Below are positions 54,325 through 62,250 of a stretch of DNA of 64,000 bases, in pieces. The notes under the pieces were generated by a model. That model ran no database searches and was not told where the DNA came from. It saw nothing but the letters and a program-made list of their open reading frames with translations. Where the stretch lies: contig NZ_JAAIVJ010000003.1 of the NCBI RefSeq assembly GCF_011008935.1, positions 248,001 through 312,000 on the forward strand, read 5' to 3'. Position 1 is the stretch's first letter. The number at the start of each line of letters is the position of its first letter. A program made the position numbers and the translations under genes. This DNA is from Tabrizicola oligotrophica. GTDB taxonomy: Bacteria; Pseudomonadota; Alphaproteobacteria; Rhodobacterales; Rhodobacteraceae.

Positions 54325-54873
54325 TCAGCGGATATTGGCGGCGGCCAGCGCGGCGCGCGCGGCATGCATGGCCGCCTCATAGGCAATCTCGCGGCCCTGC
54401 AGCCGGGCGGCCTGCGTCATGCCTTCGTGCAGGAGAAACAGGGTTTCGGCGAGATGGCCGGTATCCTGCCCCGGCGCAACATGGGCCAGACGCAGGCGGA
54501 ACTCGTCGGCCAGACGGGCCTTGTGATCCTTGACCACCGCGGCAATCGCCACGCTGTCGGGATATTCCGCCCAGGCGTTCAGGAACAGACAGCCGGTGTT
54601 GGCCACCTCGCCCAGCCAGTCGCCAAGGCGCACCAAGGGGTGCAGCACATGCGCCGCGCCGTCTGCAGGCCCGCCCGCCAGCCATTCGGCATAGGCCGCA
54701 TCGCGGTGTTGCAACGCGCCGATGATCATCGCCTCGCGCGAGGGGAAGTGCTTGTAAAGTGTGCGCAAGGAGACGTCAGCCTGCCCGCGCAAGGCCTCGA
54801 CCCCCTGCTCGGCAAAGCCGAGGCTGGCGAAGCTGCGTTCCAGATCGGATGCGATTCGTTGTTTGGTGTTCAT
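54325..54873 (-). CDS. TetR-family regulator of the HpbD operon
   Basis: A 182-residue regulator: N-terminal helix-turn-helix with [15 protein letters not shown] near residue 35, and a helical ligand domain with [15 protein letters not shown] near residue 90. It is first in the operon with hpbD and two SDRs and should bind the two palindromes at 54883-54933 just upstream, repressing itself and the operon until a betaine or derivative is present. Confidence 0.88.
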   Translation of the reverse strand: MNTKQRIASDLERSFASLGFAEQGVEALRGQADVSLRTLYKHFPSREAMIIGALQHRDAAYAEWLAGGPADGAAHVLHPLVRLGDWLGEVANTGCLFLNAWAEYPDSVAIAAVVKDHKARLADEFRLRLAHVAPGQDTGHLAETLFLLHEGMTQAARLQGREIAYEAAMHAARAALAAANIR

Positions 54874-54882
54874 GGCACGATG

Positions 54883-54900
54883 GTAGAGCGATCACTCTAC
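54883..54900. promoter_or_regulatory. TetR operator 1
   Basis: GTAGAGCGATCACTCTAC: an 18-bp near-perfect palindrome (one mismatched pair) ten bases upstream of the TetR ATG. A possible -35 (TTGCAT) and -10 (TACCAT) pair at 17-base spacing flanks it, so binding would block polymerase. Confidence 0.8.
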
Positions 54901-54915
54901 CTATGCAAAGGAAAA

Positions 54916-54933
54916 GTAGAGTGATCGCTCTAC
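54916..54933. promoter_or_regulatory. TetR operator 2
   Basis: GTAGAGTGATCGCTCTAC: the exact reverse complement of operator 1. Centres are 33 bp apart, about three helical turns, so two dimers could bind the same face of the DNA. Confidence 0.8.
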
Positions 54934-54951
54934 TTTTACCGCTCAGGCCAG

Positions 54952-54979
54952 AAAAAATGGCCGCCCCGAAGGGCGGCCA
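54952..54979 (-). terminator. Intrinsic terminator of the MttB-family gene
   Basis: On the minus strand TGGCCGCCC, loop TTCG, GGGCGGCCA, then TTTTTT: a perfect 9-bp stem with a six-T run, 13 bases after the stop. Confidence 0.92.
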
Positions 54980-54991
54980 GTCACAGGGAGA

Positions 54992-56545
54992 TCAGTGTTC
55001 GGTGTTCAGCTCGTCCACCGCCGGAATCTCGCGTTCACGCCGGGCGATGTAATCCAGAAGCGCCTCGTTCACGCCGTCGTCCAGCTTCGGCTCCTCGTAG
55101 TCGGCCAAGAGCTTTTTCGCGTGGGTCAGCGCGCGTTCGGTGATCTCGACCGAGCCTTCGGCCTGCCATTGTTCGATGGAATTGTTGTCGAACATCTTCG
55201 GCATGAAGAAGGCGCGTTCAAAGTTTTCCAGCGTATGCGGATGGCCAAGGTAATGCCCGCCGGGGCCGACATCGCGCACTGCGCCCATCGCCTCGTCGAA
55301 GTCGTCCCAGCGCGGGCCTTCGGCCATACGGTAGCCCATGGCGCACATCTCGGCATCGACCACGAATTTCGCGGTGGAGCAATGCATCCCGGCCTCATTC
55401 CAGCCCGCCGAATGCCAGATGTAGTTGGCCCCCGCGTGCAGCACGGCGTTCATCGTCATGGCGGACTCGTAGCCGGCCTGCGCGTCAAAGGTCTTGGCCC
55501 CGCCCAGCAGGTTCGAAGTCCGCCACGGCACGCCATAGAACCGCGCCATCTGGCCGATCATGAAGTTCATGAGGGAAATCTCGGGCGTCCCCGCCATCGG
55601 AGCGCCGGACTTCATGCTGACAGTGGAAAGGTAATGCCCATAGATCGCCGGGGCGCCCTTGCGGATGACCTGCGTATAGGCCAGCGCCGACAGCGCCTCG
55701 GCATTCAGTTGTGCGACGGCGGGGGCAACCGACGCCGGAGTGTTCGCCCCGCCAAGAACGAAGGGCGAGCACAGAACCGGCTGCTTGCGCTTTACGAAGG
55801 CGCGCATCGCCGACAGCATGGTTTCGTCCCAGACAAGCGGCGAGTTGCCGTTGCAGTTGCCGGTGGTGACGGGGGTTTCTTCCATCGCCTCACGACCGAA
55901 CAGGATCTCGCACATCGCCATGACATCCTCGGCGTTCTTGCCGCTGGTGGTCATGCCCATGAAGGTCTTGTCGGAGTGCTTCATCGACGAATAGGTGATG
56001 TGAAGGTGCCGGTGCGACACCTTGATGTCCATCGGCTCCACGATGTGATGGGCGGTGGAATGCAGCGCCGGCGACATGTGCGCCAGCTTGTGGAACATGT
56101 TCAGGTCGGCAATCGTCGGCCAGCGCCGCACATCATCGAGATCGCGGATGAACGGTGCGCCGGTCATCGGTACGAAGATCGAATGCTTGCCGCCGAAGGG
56201 CAGGCTTTTCTCCGGGTTGCGCGCCCGGTAGGACCAGCCCGAGGGGATGGTGGAAATCAGCTCGCGCACCAGATGGCGGTCAAGATAGACCCGCTCGCCC
56301 ACCACCTTTGCGCCTGCCCGCTTCCAGTCGGCCAGCGCAATCTCGTCGCGGAAGATCACCCCGACTTCTTCCAGAATGGCCATCGACGCCTCGTCGATCC
56401 GGCGCACCTGTTCGGGCGTCATCGGCTCGCATTCCGGCAAGCCGCGTTTCAGGCTGGGCAGCATCTCGAAGTCCGGAGCCGCCCTCATTGCCCTGCGCGC
56501 GCCGCGACCACCTGCTCGTGCCGTTCGAATGGAAAGGTCCGACAT
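54992..56545 (-). CDS. MttB-family (trimethylamine methyltransferase-like) protein, non-pyrrolysine
   Basis: A 517-residue MttB-superfamily barrel: MTPEQVRRIDEASMAILEEVG near the N-terminus, STAHHIVEPMD, TTGNCNGNSPLVWDETML, and HSAGWNEAGMHCSTAKFV. No in-frame amber codon is present, so it is the MtgB/MtpB-like non-pyrrolysine type. Characterised members move a methyl from glycine betaine, proline betaine or carnitine to a corrinoid protein. Next to an HpbD-like epimerase, a hydroxyproline- or proline-betaine substrate is likely. No corrinoid-protein or reactivase gene is in the window. AAAAGGAG precedes the ATG. Confidence 0.85.
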   Translation of the reverse strand: MSDLSIRTARAGGRGARRAMRAAPDFEMLPSLKRGLPECEPMTPEQVRRIDEASMAILEEVGVIFRDEIALADWKRAGAKVVGERVYLDRHLVRELISTIPSGWSYRARNPEKSLPFGGKHSIFVPMTGAPFIRDLDDVRRWPTIADLNMFHKLAHMSPALHSTAHHIVEPMDIKVSHRHLHITYSSMKHSDKTFMGMTTSGKNAEDVMAMCEILFGREAMEETPVTTGNCNGNSPLVWDETMLSAMRAFVKRKQPVLCSPFVLGGANTPASVAPAVAQLNAEALSALAYTQVIRKGAPAIYGHYLSTVSMKSGAPMAGTPEISLMNFMIGQMARFYGVPWRTSNLLGGAKTFDAQAGYESAMTMNAVLHAGANYIWHSAGWNEAGMHCSTAKFVVDAEMCAMGYRMAEGPRWDDFDEAMGAVRDVGPGGHYLGHPHTLENFERAFFMPKMFDNNSIEQWQAEGSVEITERALTHAKKLLADYEEPKLDDGVNEALLDYIARREREIPAVDELNTEH

Positions 56546-56624
56546 GTCTTGCTCCTTTTGGGCCGATACCCCCCTTAAAAGCAGGCAAATCGGCCGCCGC
56601 AACAGCCCCCGAGGCGAAGCGAAC

Positions 56625-56686
56625 GGGACAAAATGCGACATGGCAAAACAACAGGGCGCCTTCGGGCAAGCAGCTTGCATTGTCCC
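56625..56686. promoter_or_regulatory. Half-sites between the MttB-family and GntR genes
   Basis: GGGACAA (56625-56631) and TTGTCCC (56680-56686) form an inverted pair, with GCAAG-CAG-CTTGC (56666-56678) between them. They lie in the 185-bp divergent gap and are candidate operators for the GntR protein. Confidence 0.35.
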
Positions 56687-56730
56687 TTGCTCGGGGTATT
56701 CCTGAGCGGGATCAGAAGGGGTGCAAGGCA

Positions 56731-57438
56731 ATGGCAGATCAGACCGACGGCGACCAGACCGACCGCAAGCGCGGATCGGGGGCAAGGCTGGTCTATGACA
56801 CGTTACGCGATGAGATCCTGAGCCTGACCCTCGCCCCCGGCGAGACCATCGACGAGGCCGCGCTGGCAGACCGTCTTGCCATGTCGCGCACGCCGATTCG
56901 CGAGGCGCTGGTGCGGCTGGCTGCCGATGGGCTGGTGTCGATGCTGCCGAACCGCTCCACCATCGTCGCCCCCATCGACTTTCTGAACCTGCCGCATTTC
57001 TTCGATGCGATGACGCTGATGTATCGCGTGACGACGCGGCTCGCCGCCACCAACCACACGCCCGCCGATCTGACGACCATCCTTGAGCGGCAGGCGATCT
57101 TTGCGCGCGCGGTGGCTGCGGGCGAGTCGATGGCGATGATCGCCGCCAACCGCGATTTCCACCTCTCCATCGCCGAGGCGGGCGGCAACCCCTATTACAG
57201 CCAGCTTTTCGCCCGGCTTCTGGACGAGGGCCGCCGCATCCTTTTGCTTTACTACTACCCCAGTTTCGAATCCCGCCTGCCGCATCCCTACATTGTCGAG
57301 CATGAGGCAATCATTGCCGCCGTCATCGCCCGCGATGTCGAGGAATGCGACCGGCTGGCGCGCGACCATGCCGATCAGATCGTGGCGCAGATCCAGGCAC
57401 TGATTGCCCGGGACCGCCGGCAACATCCGGCGCTCTGA
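56731..57438 (+). CDS. GntR-family regulator, FCD type (cluster B)
   Basis: A 235-residue regulator: winged helix ([39 protein letters not shown]) followed by [10 protein letters not shown] and an FCD domain with NRDFHLSIAEAGGNPYY. The N-terminal half is highly similar to the cluster A regulator at 37665, so the two share ancestry and perhaps half-sites. It probably controls the rightward genes at 57527-60753, the divergent MttB-family gene, or both. Confidence 0.88.
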   Translation: MADQTDGDQTDRKRGSGARLVYDTLRDEILSLTLAPGETIDEAALADRLAMSRTPIREALVRLAADGLVSMLPNRSTIVAPIDFLNLPHFFDAMTLMYRVTTRLAATNHTPADLTTILERQAIFARAVAAGESMAMIAANRDFHLSIAEAGGNPYYSQLFARLLDEGRRILLLYYYPSFESRLPHPYIVEHEAIIAAVIARDVEECDRLARDHADQIVAQIQALIARDRRQHPAL

Positions 57439-57526
57439 GGGTGCAGATTTTAGTCGACTTGAAAAATACTAGAGTTATACTGCCTGCATCACCAGCAGAT
57501 TCGCCCTCTTTTCAGGAGCCCGTCCC

Positions 57527-58483
57527 ATGAACGCGAACATCTTCTCCGGCACCATCCCCGCCCTGATGACCCCCTGCACCGCCGCTCGCAAACCCGACTT
57601 TGACAAGCTGGTCGAAAAGGCGCGGGAGCTTGTGGGACTTGGCATGTCCGCCGTGGTCTACTGCGGCTCCATGGGCGATTGGCCGCTTCTGACCACCGAA
57701 GAGCGGATGGAAGGCGTCGAACGTCTGGTGAAGGCCGGGATCAAGGTTGTCGTCGGCACGGGCGCGGTGAACACTGCCACCGCTGCGGCCATTGCGGCGC
57801 ACGCGCAAAAGGTGGGCGCCCATGGTCTGATGGTGATCCCTCGCCTGTTGTCGCGTGGTACCGTGGTGGCCGCCCAGCGCCTGCATTTCAAAACCGTCCT
57901 GGCCGCCGCGCCGAACCTGCCCGCCGTGATCTACAACAGCCCCTATTACGGCTATTCGACCAAGGCTGACCTCTTCAACCAGATCCGGGCCGAACACCCG
58001 AACCTTGTCGGCTTCAAGGAATTCGGCGGCTTTGCCGATCTGTCTTATGCCGGTGAGGCGATCACCAGCGCGGGCGATGACATCAAACTGATGATCGGCG
58101 TCGATACCGCTGTCTATCACGGCTACATCAACTGCAACGCCGATGGCGCGATCACCGGGATTGGTAACGTCTTCCCGCGTGAGGTTCTGCATCTGACCAA
58201 GCTGTGCAAGGCCGCCATGGCCGGGGATGCGACCGCACGGCGGTTGGCCTATGAACTGGACGGCGCCATGCAGGTTCTGTCCGAGGTCGATGCCGGGCCG
58301 GATCTGGTGCTGTTCTTCAAACACATGATGGTTCTGAAGGGCGACGCGGCCTACAAGCTGCACTTCAACGAAGGTGATGCGCTGTCGCCCAGCCAGCAAG
58401 GCTTTGTTGAAAAGCAATTCGCGCTGTTCAATGCATGGTATGCCGATTGGTCCAAGTCTTTGGACAAGAAACACGCGGCGTAA
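57527..58483 (+). CDS. DapA-family lyase; candidate pyrroline-4-hydroxy-2-carboxylate deaminase (cluster B)
   Basis: A 318-residue aldolase-family protein: CGSMGDWPLL substrate loop, VIYNSPYYGYST with the conserved tyrosine, and Schiff-base lysine in LVGFKEFGGFA. It is longer than the cluster A paralogue and diverged in the loop after the tyrosine. In context it should make 2-oxoglutarate semialdehyde from the imine produced by the next gene's oxidase. The 88-bp leader is AT-rich (TTGAAAAATACTAGAGTTATACTGC-like run, 57459-57483), unlike its surroundings. It is four bases before the oxidase gene. Confidence 0.85.
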   Translation: MNANIFSGTIPALMTPCTAARKPDFDKLVEKARELVGLGMSAVVYCGSMGDWPLLTTEERMEGVERLVKAGIKVVVGTGAVNTATAAAIAAHAQKVGAHGLMVIPRLLSRGTVVAAQRLHFKTVLAAAPNLPAVIYNSPYYGYSTKADLFNQIRAEHPNLVGFKEFGGFADLSYAGEAITSAGDDIKLMIGVDTAVYHGYINCNADGAITGIGNVFPREVLHLTKLCKAAMAGDATARRLAYELDGAMQVLSEVDAGPDLVLFFKHMMVLKGDAAYKLHFNEGDALSPSQQGFVEKQFALFNAWYADWSKSLDKKHAA

Positions 58484-58486
58484 ACC

Positions 58487-59719
58487 ATGACCGGGGTGAT
58501 CGTCATCGGCGCGGGCGTGGTGGGCTTGTCCGCCGCGCTCACGCTTCAGGCGCGGGGGATTTCCGTCACGGTGATCGACCGGGAAGGCCCGGCGGCAGGC
58601 GCTTCGGCGGGCAACGCCGGGGCCTTTGCCTTTACCGATATTCTGCCGCTCGCCTCGCCCGGTCTGATGAAGAAAGCCCCGAAATGGCTTTTGGACCCGC
58701 TTGGGCCGCTGTCCATCCCGCCCGCCTATGCGCTGCAAATCGCGCCGTGGATGTTCCGGTTCTGGCGGGCCTGCGCGCCGTCGCGGGTGGGGGCATCGAC
58801 CGCAGCACAGACCGCGCTGATGGACCTGTCTAAAGGCGCGTTAGAGCCTTTTTTGGCCGCGACTGGCACCGAGGGAATGCTGCGCAAGAAGGGCAACTTG
58901 CAGGTCTATGAATCCGAGGCCGAGTTTCGCGCCAGCCTGCCGGGTTGGCAGGCGCGGGCGGATCATGGGATCGAATTTCACCATATGACGCCTGCGGAGA
59001 TGGCCACGCTACAACCCGGCCTCTCACCCCGCTTTATCCACGGCACCTTTACCCCCGGCTGGTATTCCATCGCCGACCCCAAACTTTACACCGAGGCGCT
59101 GGCTGATCGGTTCCGCGCGAATGGCGGGCGGTTGGAGATTGCCGAGGTTCTCGCCCTGCGCCCTGTGGACGGCGGGGTTGAGGTGCTGGCTCAGGGGCAG
59201 AGCTTCACCGCCGATCAGGTGGTGCTGGCGGCGGGGGCGTTTTCGCACCGCATCGCGCGGACCTTGGGCGAGAAGATTCCGCTGGAAACCGAGCGCGGCT
59301 ATAACACGACCCTGCCCGGCACGGCCTTTGATCTGCGCGTGCAGGTCACCTTTGGCGGGCATGGCTTTGTCGTCAGCCCGCTTTCCACCGGGGTTCGGGT
59401 GGGCGGCGCGGTTGAACTTGGCGGCCTCAACCTGCCGCCGAACTACAAACGCTCCGAGGCGATGCTGAAAAAAGCGCAGGCCTTTTTGCCGGGGCTGAAC
59501 CCGACGGGCGGCGTGCAATGGATGGGGTTCCGCCCGTCCTTGCCCGACAGCCTTCCCGCCATTGGCCGCGCCCGCGCCACGGGTCGCGTCACCTATGCCT
59601 TTGGCCACGGCCATCTGGGCCTGACCCAATCGGTCGGCACCGCCCGGCTGGTGGCCGATCTGGTCACGGGCCAGACACCCGCCATCGACCTGACCCCGTT
59701 CAACCCGCAACGTTTCTAA
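58487..59719 (+). CDS. DadA-like FAD-dependent D-amino acid oxidase (cluster B)
   Basis: A 410-residue flavoprotein: VIVIGAGVVGLSAALTLQARG, GASAGNAGAFAF, AAGAFSHRIARTLGEKIPLETERGYN, and FGHGHLGLTQSVGTARL. Same length and order as the cluster A oxidase at 35377. It likely oxidises cis-4-hydroxy-D-proline, the product of the epimerase that follows. Three-base gap upstream and 32-base gap downstream. Confidence 0.87.
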   Translation: MTGVIVIGAGVVGLSAALTLQARGISVTVIDREGPAAGASAGNAGAFAFTDILPLASPGLMKKAPKWLLDPLGPLSIPPAYALQIAPWMFRFWRACAPSRVGASTAAQTALMDLSKGALEPFLAATGTEGMLRKKGNLQVYESEAEFRASLPGWQARADHGIEFHHMTPAEMATLQPGLSPRFIHGTFTPGWYSIADPKLYTEALADRFRANGGRLEIAEVLALRPVDGGVEVLAQGQSFTADQVVLAAGAFSHRIARTLGEKIPLETERGYNTTLPGTAFDLRVQVTFGGHGFVVSPLSTGVRVGGAVELGGLNLPPNYKRSEAMLKKAQAFLPGLNPTGGVQWMGFRPSLPDSLPAIGRARATGRVTYAFGHGHLGLTQSVGTARLVADLVTGQTPAIDLTPFNPQRF

Positions 59720-59751
59720 ATGCGGGCATCCGCCCGCGGAGGTTCTGACCC

Positions 59752-60753
59752 ATGGCTGTTTACACCTTCTCCTGCCTTGACGGGCATACTTGCGGCAATC
59801 CGGTGCGGTTGGTGTCGGGTGGCGGGCCGCGTCTGGAAGGCGCCACCATGCTGGAGCGCCGGGCGCATTTCCTGCGTGAATTTGACTGGGTGCGTACCGG
59901 GTTGATGTTTGAGCCGCGCGGGCATGACATGATGTCGGGGTCCATCCTTTACCCGCCGACGCGCCCCGATTGCGATGTGGCGGTGCTGTTTATCGAAACC
60001 TCGGGCTGTTTGCCGATGTGCGGCCATGGCACCATTGGCACCATCACCATGGCCATCGAAAACGGGCTGATCCAACCGCGCGAACCGGGGAAACTGTCGA
60101 TCGACGCGCCTGCGGGCAAGGTGGACATCACCTATCGGCAAGAGGGCCGCTTTGTTGAGGAAGTGCGGCTGACCAATGTGCCGTCATACCTCCACGCCGA
60201 AGGGCTGACCGCCCATGTCGAGGGCTTAGGTGAGGTGGTGGTCGATGTGGCCTATGGTGGCAATTTCTATGCCATCGTCGAGCCGCAAAAGAATTTCCGC
60301 GATATGGCCGACCATACGGCGGGGCAGTTGGTGGGCTGGTCGCCCAAGTTGCGCGCGGCGCTGAATGAGAAATACGAATTCATCCACCCCGAACACCCGG
60401 CCATTCAGGGCCTGAGCCATATCCAATGGACCGGCAAGCCGACCGTTGCGGGGGCGCATGCCCGCAATGCGGTGTTCTATGGCGACAAGGCGATTGACCG
60501 CAGCCCCTGCGGCACCGGCACCTCGGCCCGGATGGCGCAGTTGGCGGCCAAGGGCAAACTGGCCGTCGGCGATGCGTTTGTGCATGAATCGATCATCGGC
60601 AGCCTGTTCAACGGACGGGTTGAAGCGGCGGCAACGGTGGCGGGCAAAGCCGCCATCATCCCCTCCATCGCCGGATGGGCGCGGCAAACCGGGATCAACA
60701 CCATCTTCATCGATGATCGTGATCCCTTTGCCCACGGCTTTGTGGTGGTCTGA
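59752..60753 (+). CDS. 4-hydroxyproline 2-epimerase (Cys/Cys proline racemase family)
   Basis: A 333-residue enzyme with both catalytic cysteines: Cys90 in PMCGHGTIG and Cys253 in DRSPCGTG. The Cys/Cys pattern is that of proline racemases and 4-hydroxyproline epimerases, and the surrounding oxidase/deaminase pair points to the latter. It converts trans-4-hydroxy-L-proline to cis-4-hydroxy-D-proline. Contrast with the Ser/Cys member in cluster A. It is the last gene of the rightward cluster B operon. Confidence 0.92.
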   Translation: MAVYTFSCLDGHTCGNPVRLVSGGGPRLEGATMLERRAHFLREFDWVRTGLMFEPRGHDMMSGSILYPPTRPDCDVAVLFIETSGCLPMCGHGTIGTITMAIENGLIQPREPGKLSIDAPAGKVDITYRQEGRFVEEVRLTNVPSYLHAEGLTAHVEGLGEVVVDVAYGGNFYAIVEPQKNFRDMADHTAGQLVGWSPKLRAALNEKYEFIHPEHPAIQGLSHIQWTGKPTVAGAHARNAVFYGDKAIDRSPCGTGTSARMAQLAAKGKLAVGDAFVHESIIGSLFNGRVEAAATVAGKAAIIPSIAGWARQTGINTIFIDDRDPFAHGFVVV

Positions 60754-60765
60754 CGTGAAGACGCT

Positions 60766-61515
60766 TCAGGCGTAGATATAGCCGCCCGAAACGATGATGT
60801 TCTCGCCGGTCATATAGGTGTTCCTCGGACCACCGGCCATCAACACCCATTCTGCCATCTCCTCGGGCTCGCCGCCGCGACCCAAGGGGCTGGCCTTGGC
60901 AAGTTCACCTAGGAACCCCGCCTCACGCGCCTTTTCGGTGGCCATGCCAGCGGGCGCGACCGAATTCACCAGAATGCCATCGGGGGCCACCGCATGGGCC
61001 ATGGATTTCGTCAGCGACACCACGGCGGCCTTGGTGGCAGCATAATGCGCGTTCTGCGGATGGGCCTTGAAGGCGTCGACCGAGGTGATGTTGACGATCC
61101 GCCCGCGCACATGACCCTTGGGATCTTGCCCCTGCATCTGACGAATGGCGGCGACCATCATGTGATAGGTGCCTTTGACGTTGATCGCGTTTGAGGCATC
61201 CCAATCGGCGTCGGAAATCTCAAGGATCGGTTTGCGCGGATAGATCGCGGCAGAGTTGATGAGCGTATCGACGCCACCAAGATCAGCGGCCACCTTGGCA
61301 AAGGCAGCATGCGCCGCGTCTGCCGTGCGGATGTCACAGGCGGCAAAAGCTGTCTTGAGGCCTGCCGCGCGGGCGGGGGCCAGAACAGCCTCGGCGGCCT
61401 CGGCGTTCAGATCGATGATGCCCAGAGCTGTCGCCCCACGCTCTACCGCCATGCGGCCCAAAAGCGCGCCCAGACCCGCACCGCCGCCGACGATCACAAC
61501 CGAAAGTCCCCGCAT
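60766..61515 (-). CDS. SDR-family oxidoreductase
   Basis: A 249-residue SDR: GGGAGLGALLG at the cofactor site, which departs from the usual TGxxxGIG, then NSAA instead of NNAG, NITS and Y-A-A-T-K, with a C-terminal GENIIVSGG. The catalytic Ser-Tyr-Lys set is intact. It is last in a leftward operon (FAD oxidoreductase, LysR, SDR, SDR) and begins on the base after the previous stop (TAAATG). Confidence 0.83.
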   Translation of the reverse strand: MRGLSVVIVGGGAGLGALLGRMAVERGATALGIIDLNAEAAEAVLAPARAAGLKTAFAACDIRTADAAHAAFAKVAADLGGVDTLINSAAIYPRKPILEISDADWDASNAINVKGTYHMMVAAIRQMQGQDPKGHVRGRIVNITSVDAFKAHPQNAHYAATKAAVVSLTKSMAHAVAPDGILVNSVAPAGMATEKAREAGFLGELAKASPLGRGGEPEEMAEWVLMAGGPRNTYMTGENIIVSGGYIYA

Positions 61516-62250
61516 TTATTTGCCCTTTCCCTGGCCGCCCGTGGCTGTCGCCTGATGTGTTGGAAGAATGTCGAACCGCGCCACATCGACCGATTGCGGC
61601 AAGGCGAGGGTGGCCAGCACCATGTCGGCAAGGTCTTTGGGCTGCACAGCGGAATTGCCCGCATACATCGCCGCCCGCGCCTCGGGTGACAGAAGATCCT
61701 TGTAAAGCCCGGTTTCCACCCGGCCCGCGACAATTTCCGTCACCCGCACGCCATGCGGGGCCATGTCCAGCCGCAAGGCTTGGGCAAAGCCGCCAATCGC
61801 GGCCTTGGTGGCGCAGTAGACCGCCAGATTGGCAAAGGGCGCATGGCCTGCGGTTGATCCGGTGAAGAAGATATGCCCCTTGCCCGCCGCCCGCATCCCC
61901 GGCGCAACTGTGCGCGTCAGGTGGATCACGGCAGAAAGGTTCACCTCCAGCGCGCGGTCAATGTCGTCTTGCGCCTGATCGCAGAAATTGGCCATCGGCG
62001 GCATGATGCCTGCGTTCAGCACCAGAACATCGGGCGCAGAACCACCCAGACGCGCGGCCACCGCGGCGCGGTCGGTGACATCCAGCGCCTCGGCCTGAAG
62101 ACCTGCCGACCGCAATTCGGCCAGCGCGCCTGCGTCGCGCCCCAGGGCCAGCACCTGATAGCCCGCGCCATGAAGGCCAAGCGCAATCGCGCGGCCAATG
62201 CCGCTGGTGGCTCCGGTGACTATTGCATTGAAGTTTGGCGCCTGTCTCAT
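61516..62250 (-). CDS. SDR-family oxidoreductase
   Basis: A 244-residue SDR of the YdfG-like group: TGATSGIG, LNAG, FTGS, Y-C-A-T-K, and RVTEIVAGRVETGLY. Start at 62250 has GGGAGGAAAG upstream and overlaps the LysR stop (ATGA). YdfG-type enzymes oxidise serine/3-hydroxy acids, so it could act on a hydroxylated amino acid, though this is a guess from family. Confidence 0.85.
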   Translation of the reverse strand: MRQAPNFNAIVTGATSGIGRAIALGLHGAGYQVLALGRDAGALAELRSAGLQAEALDVTDRAAVAARLGGSAPDVLVLNAGIMPPMANFCDQAQDDIDRALEVNLSAVIHLTRTVAPGMRAAGKGHIFFTGSTAGHAPFANLAVYCATKAAIGGFAQALRLDMAPHGVRVTEIVAGRVETGLYKDLLSPEARAAMYAGNSAVQPKDLADMVLATLALPQSVDVARFDILPTHQATATGGQGKGK

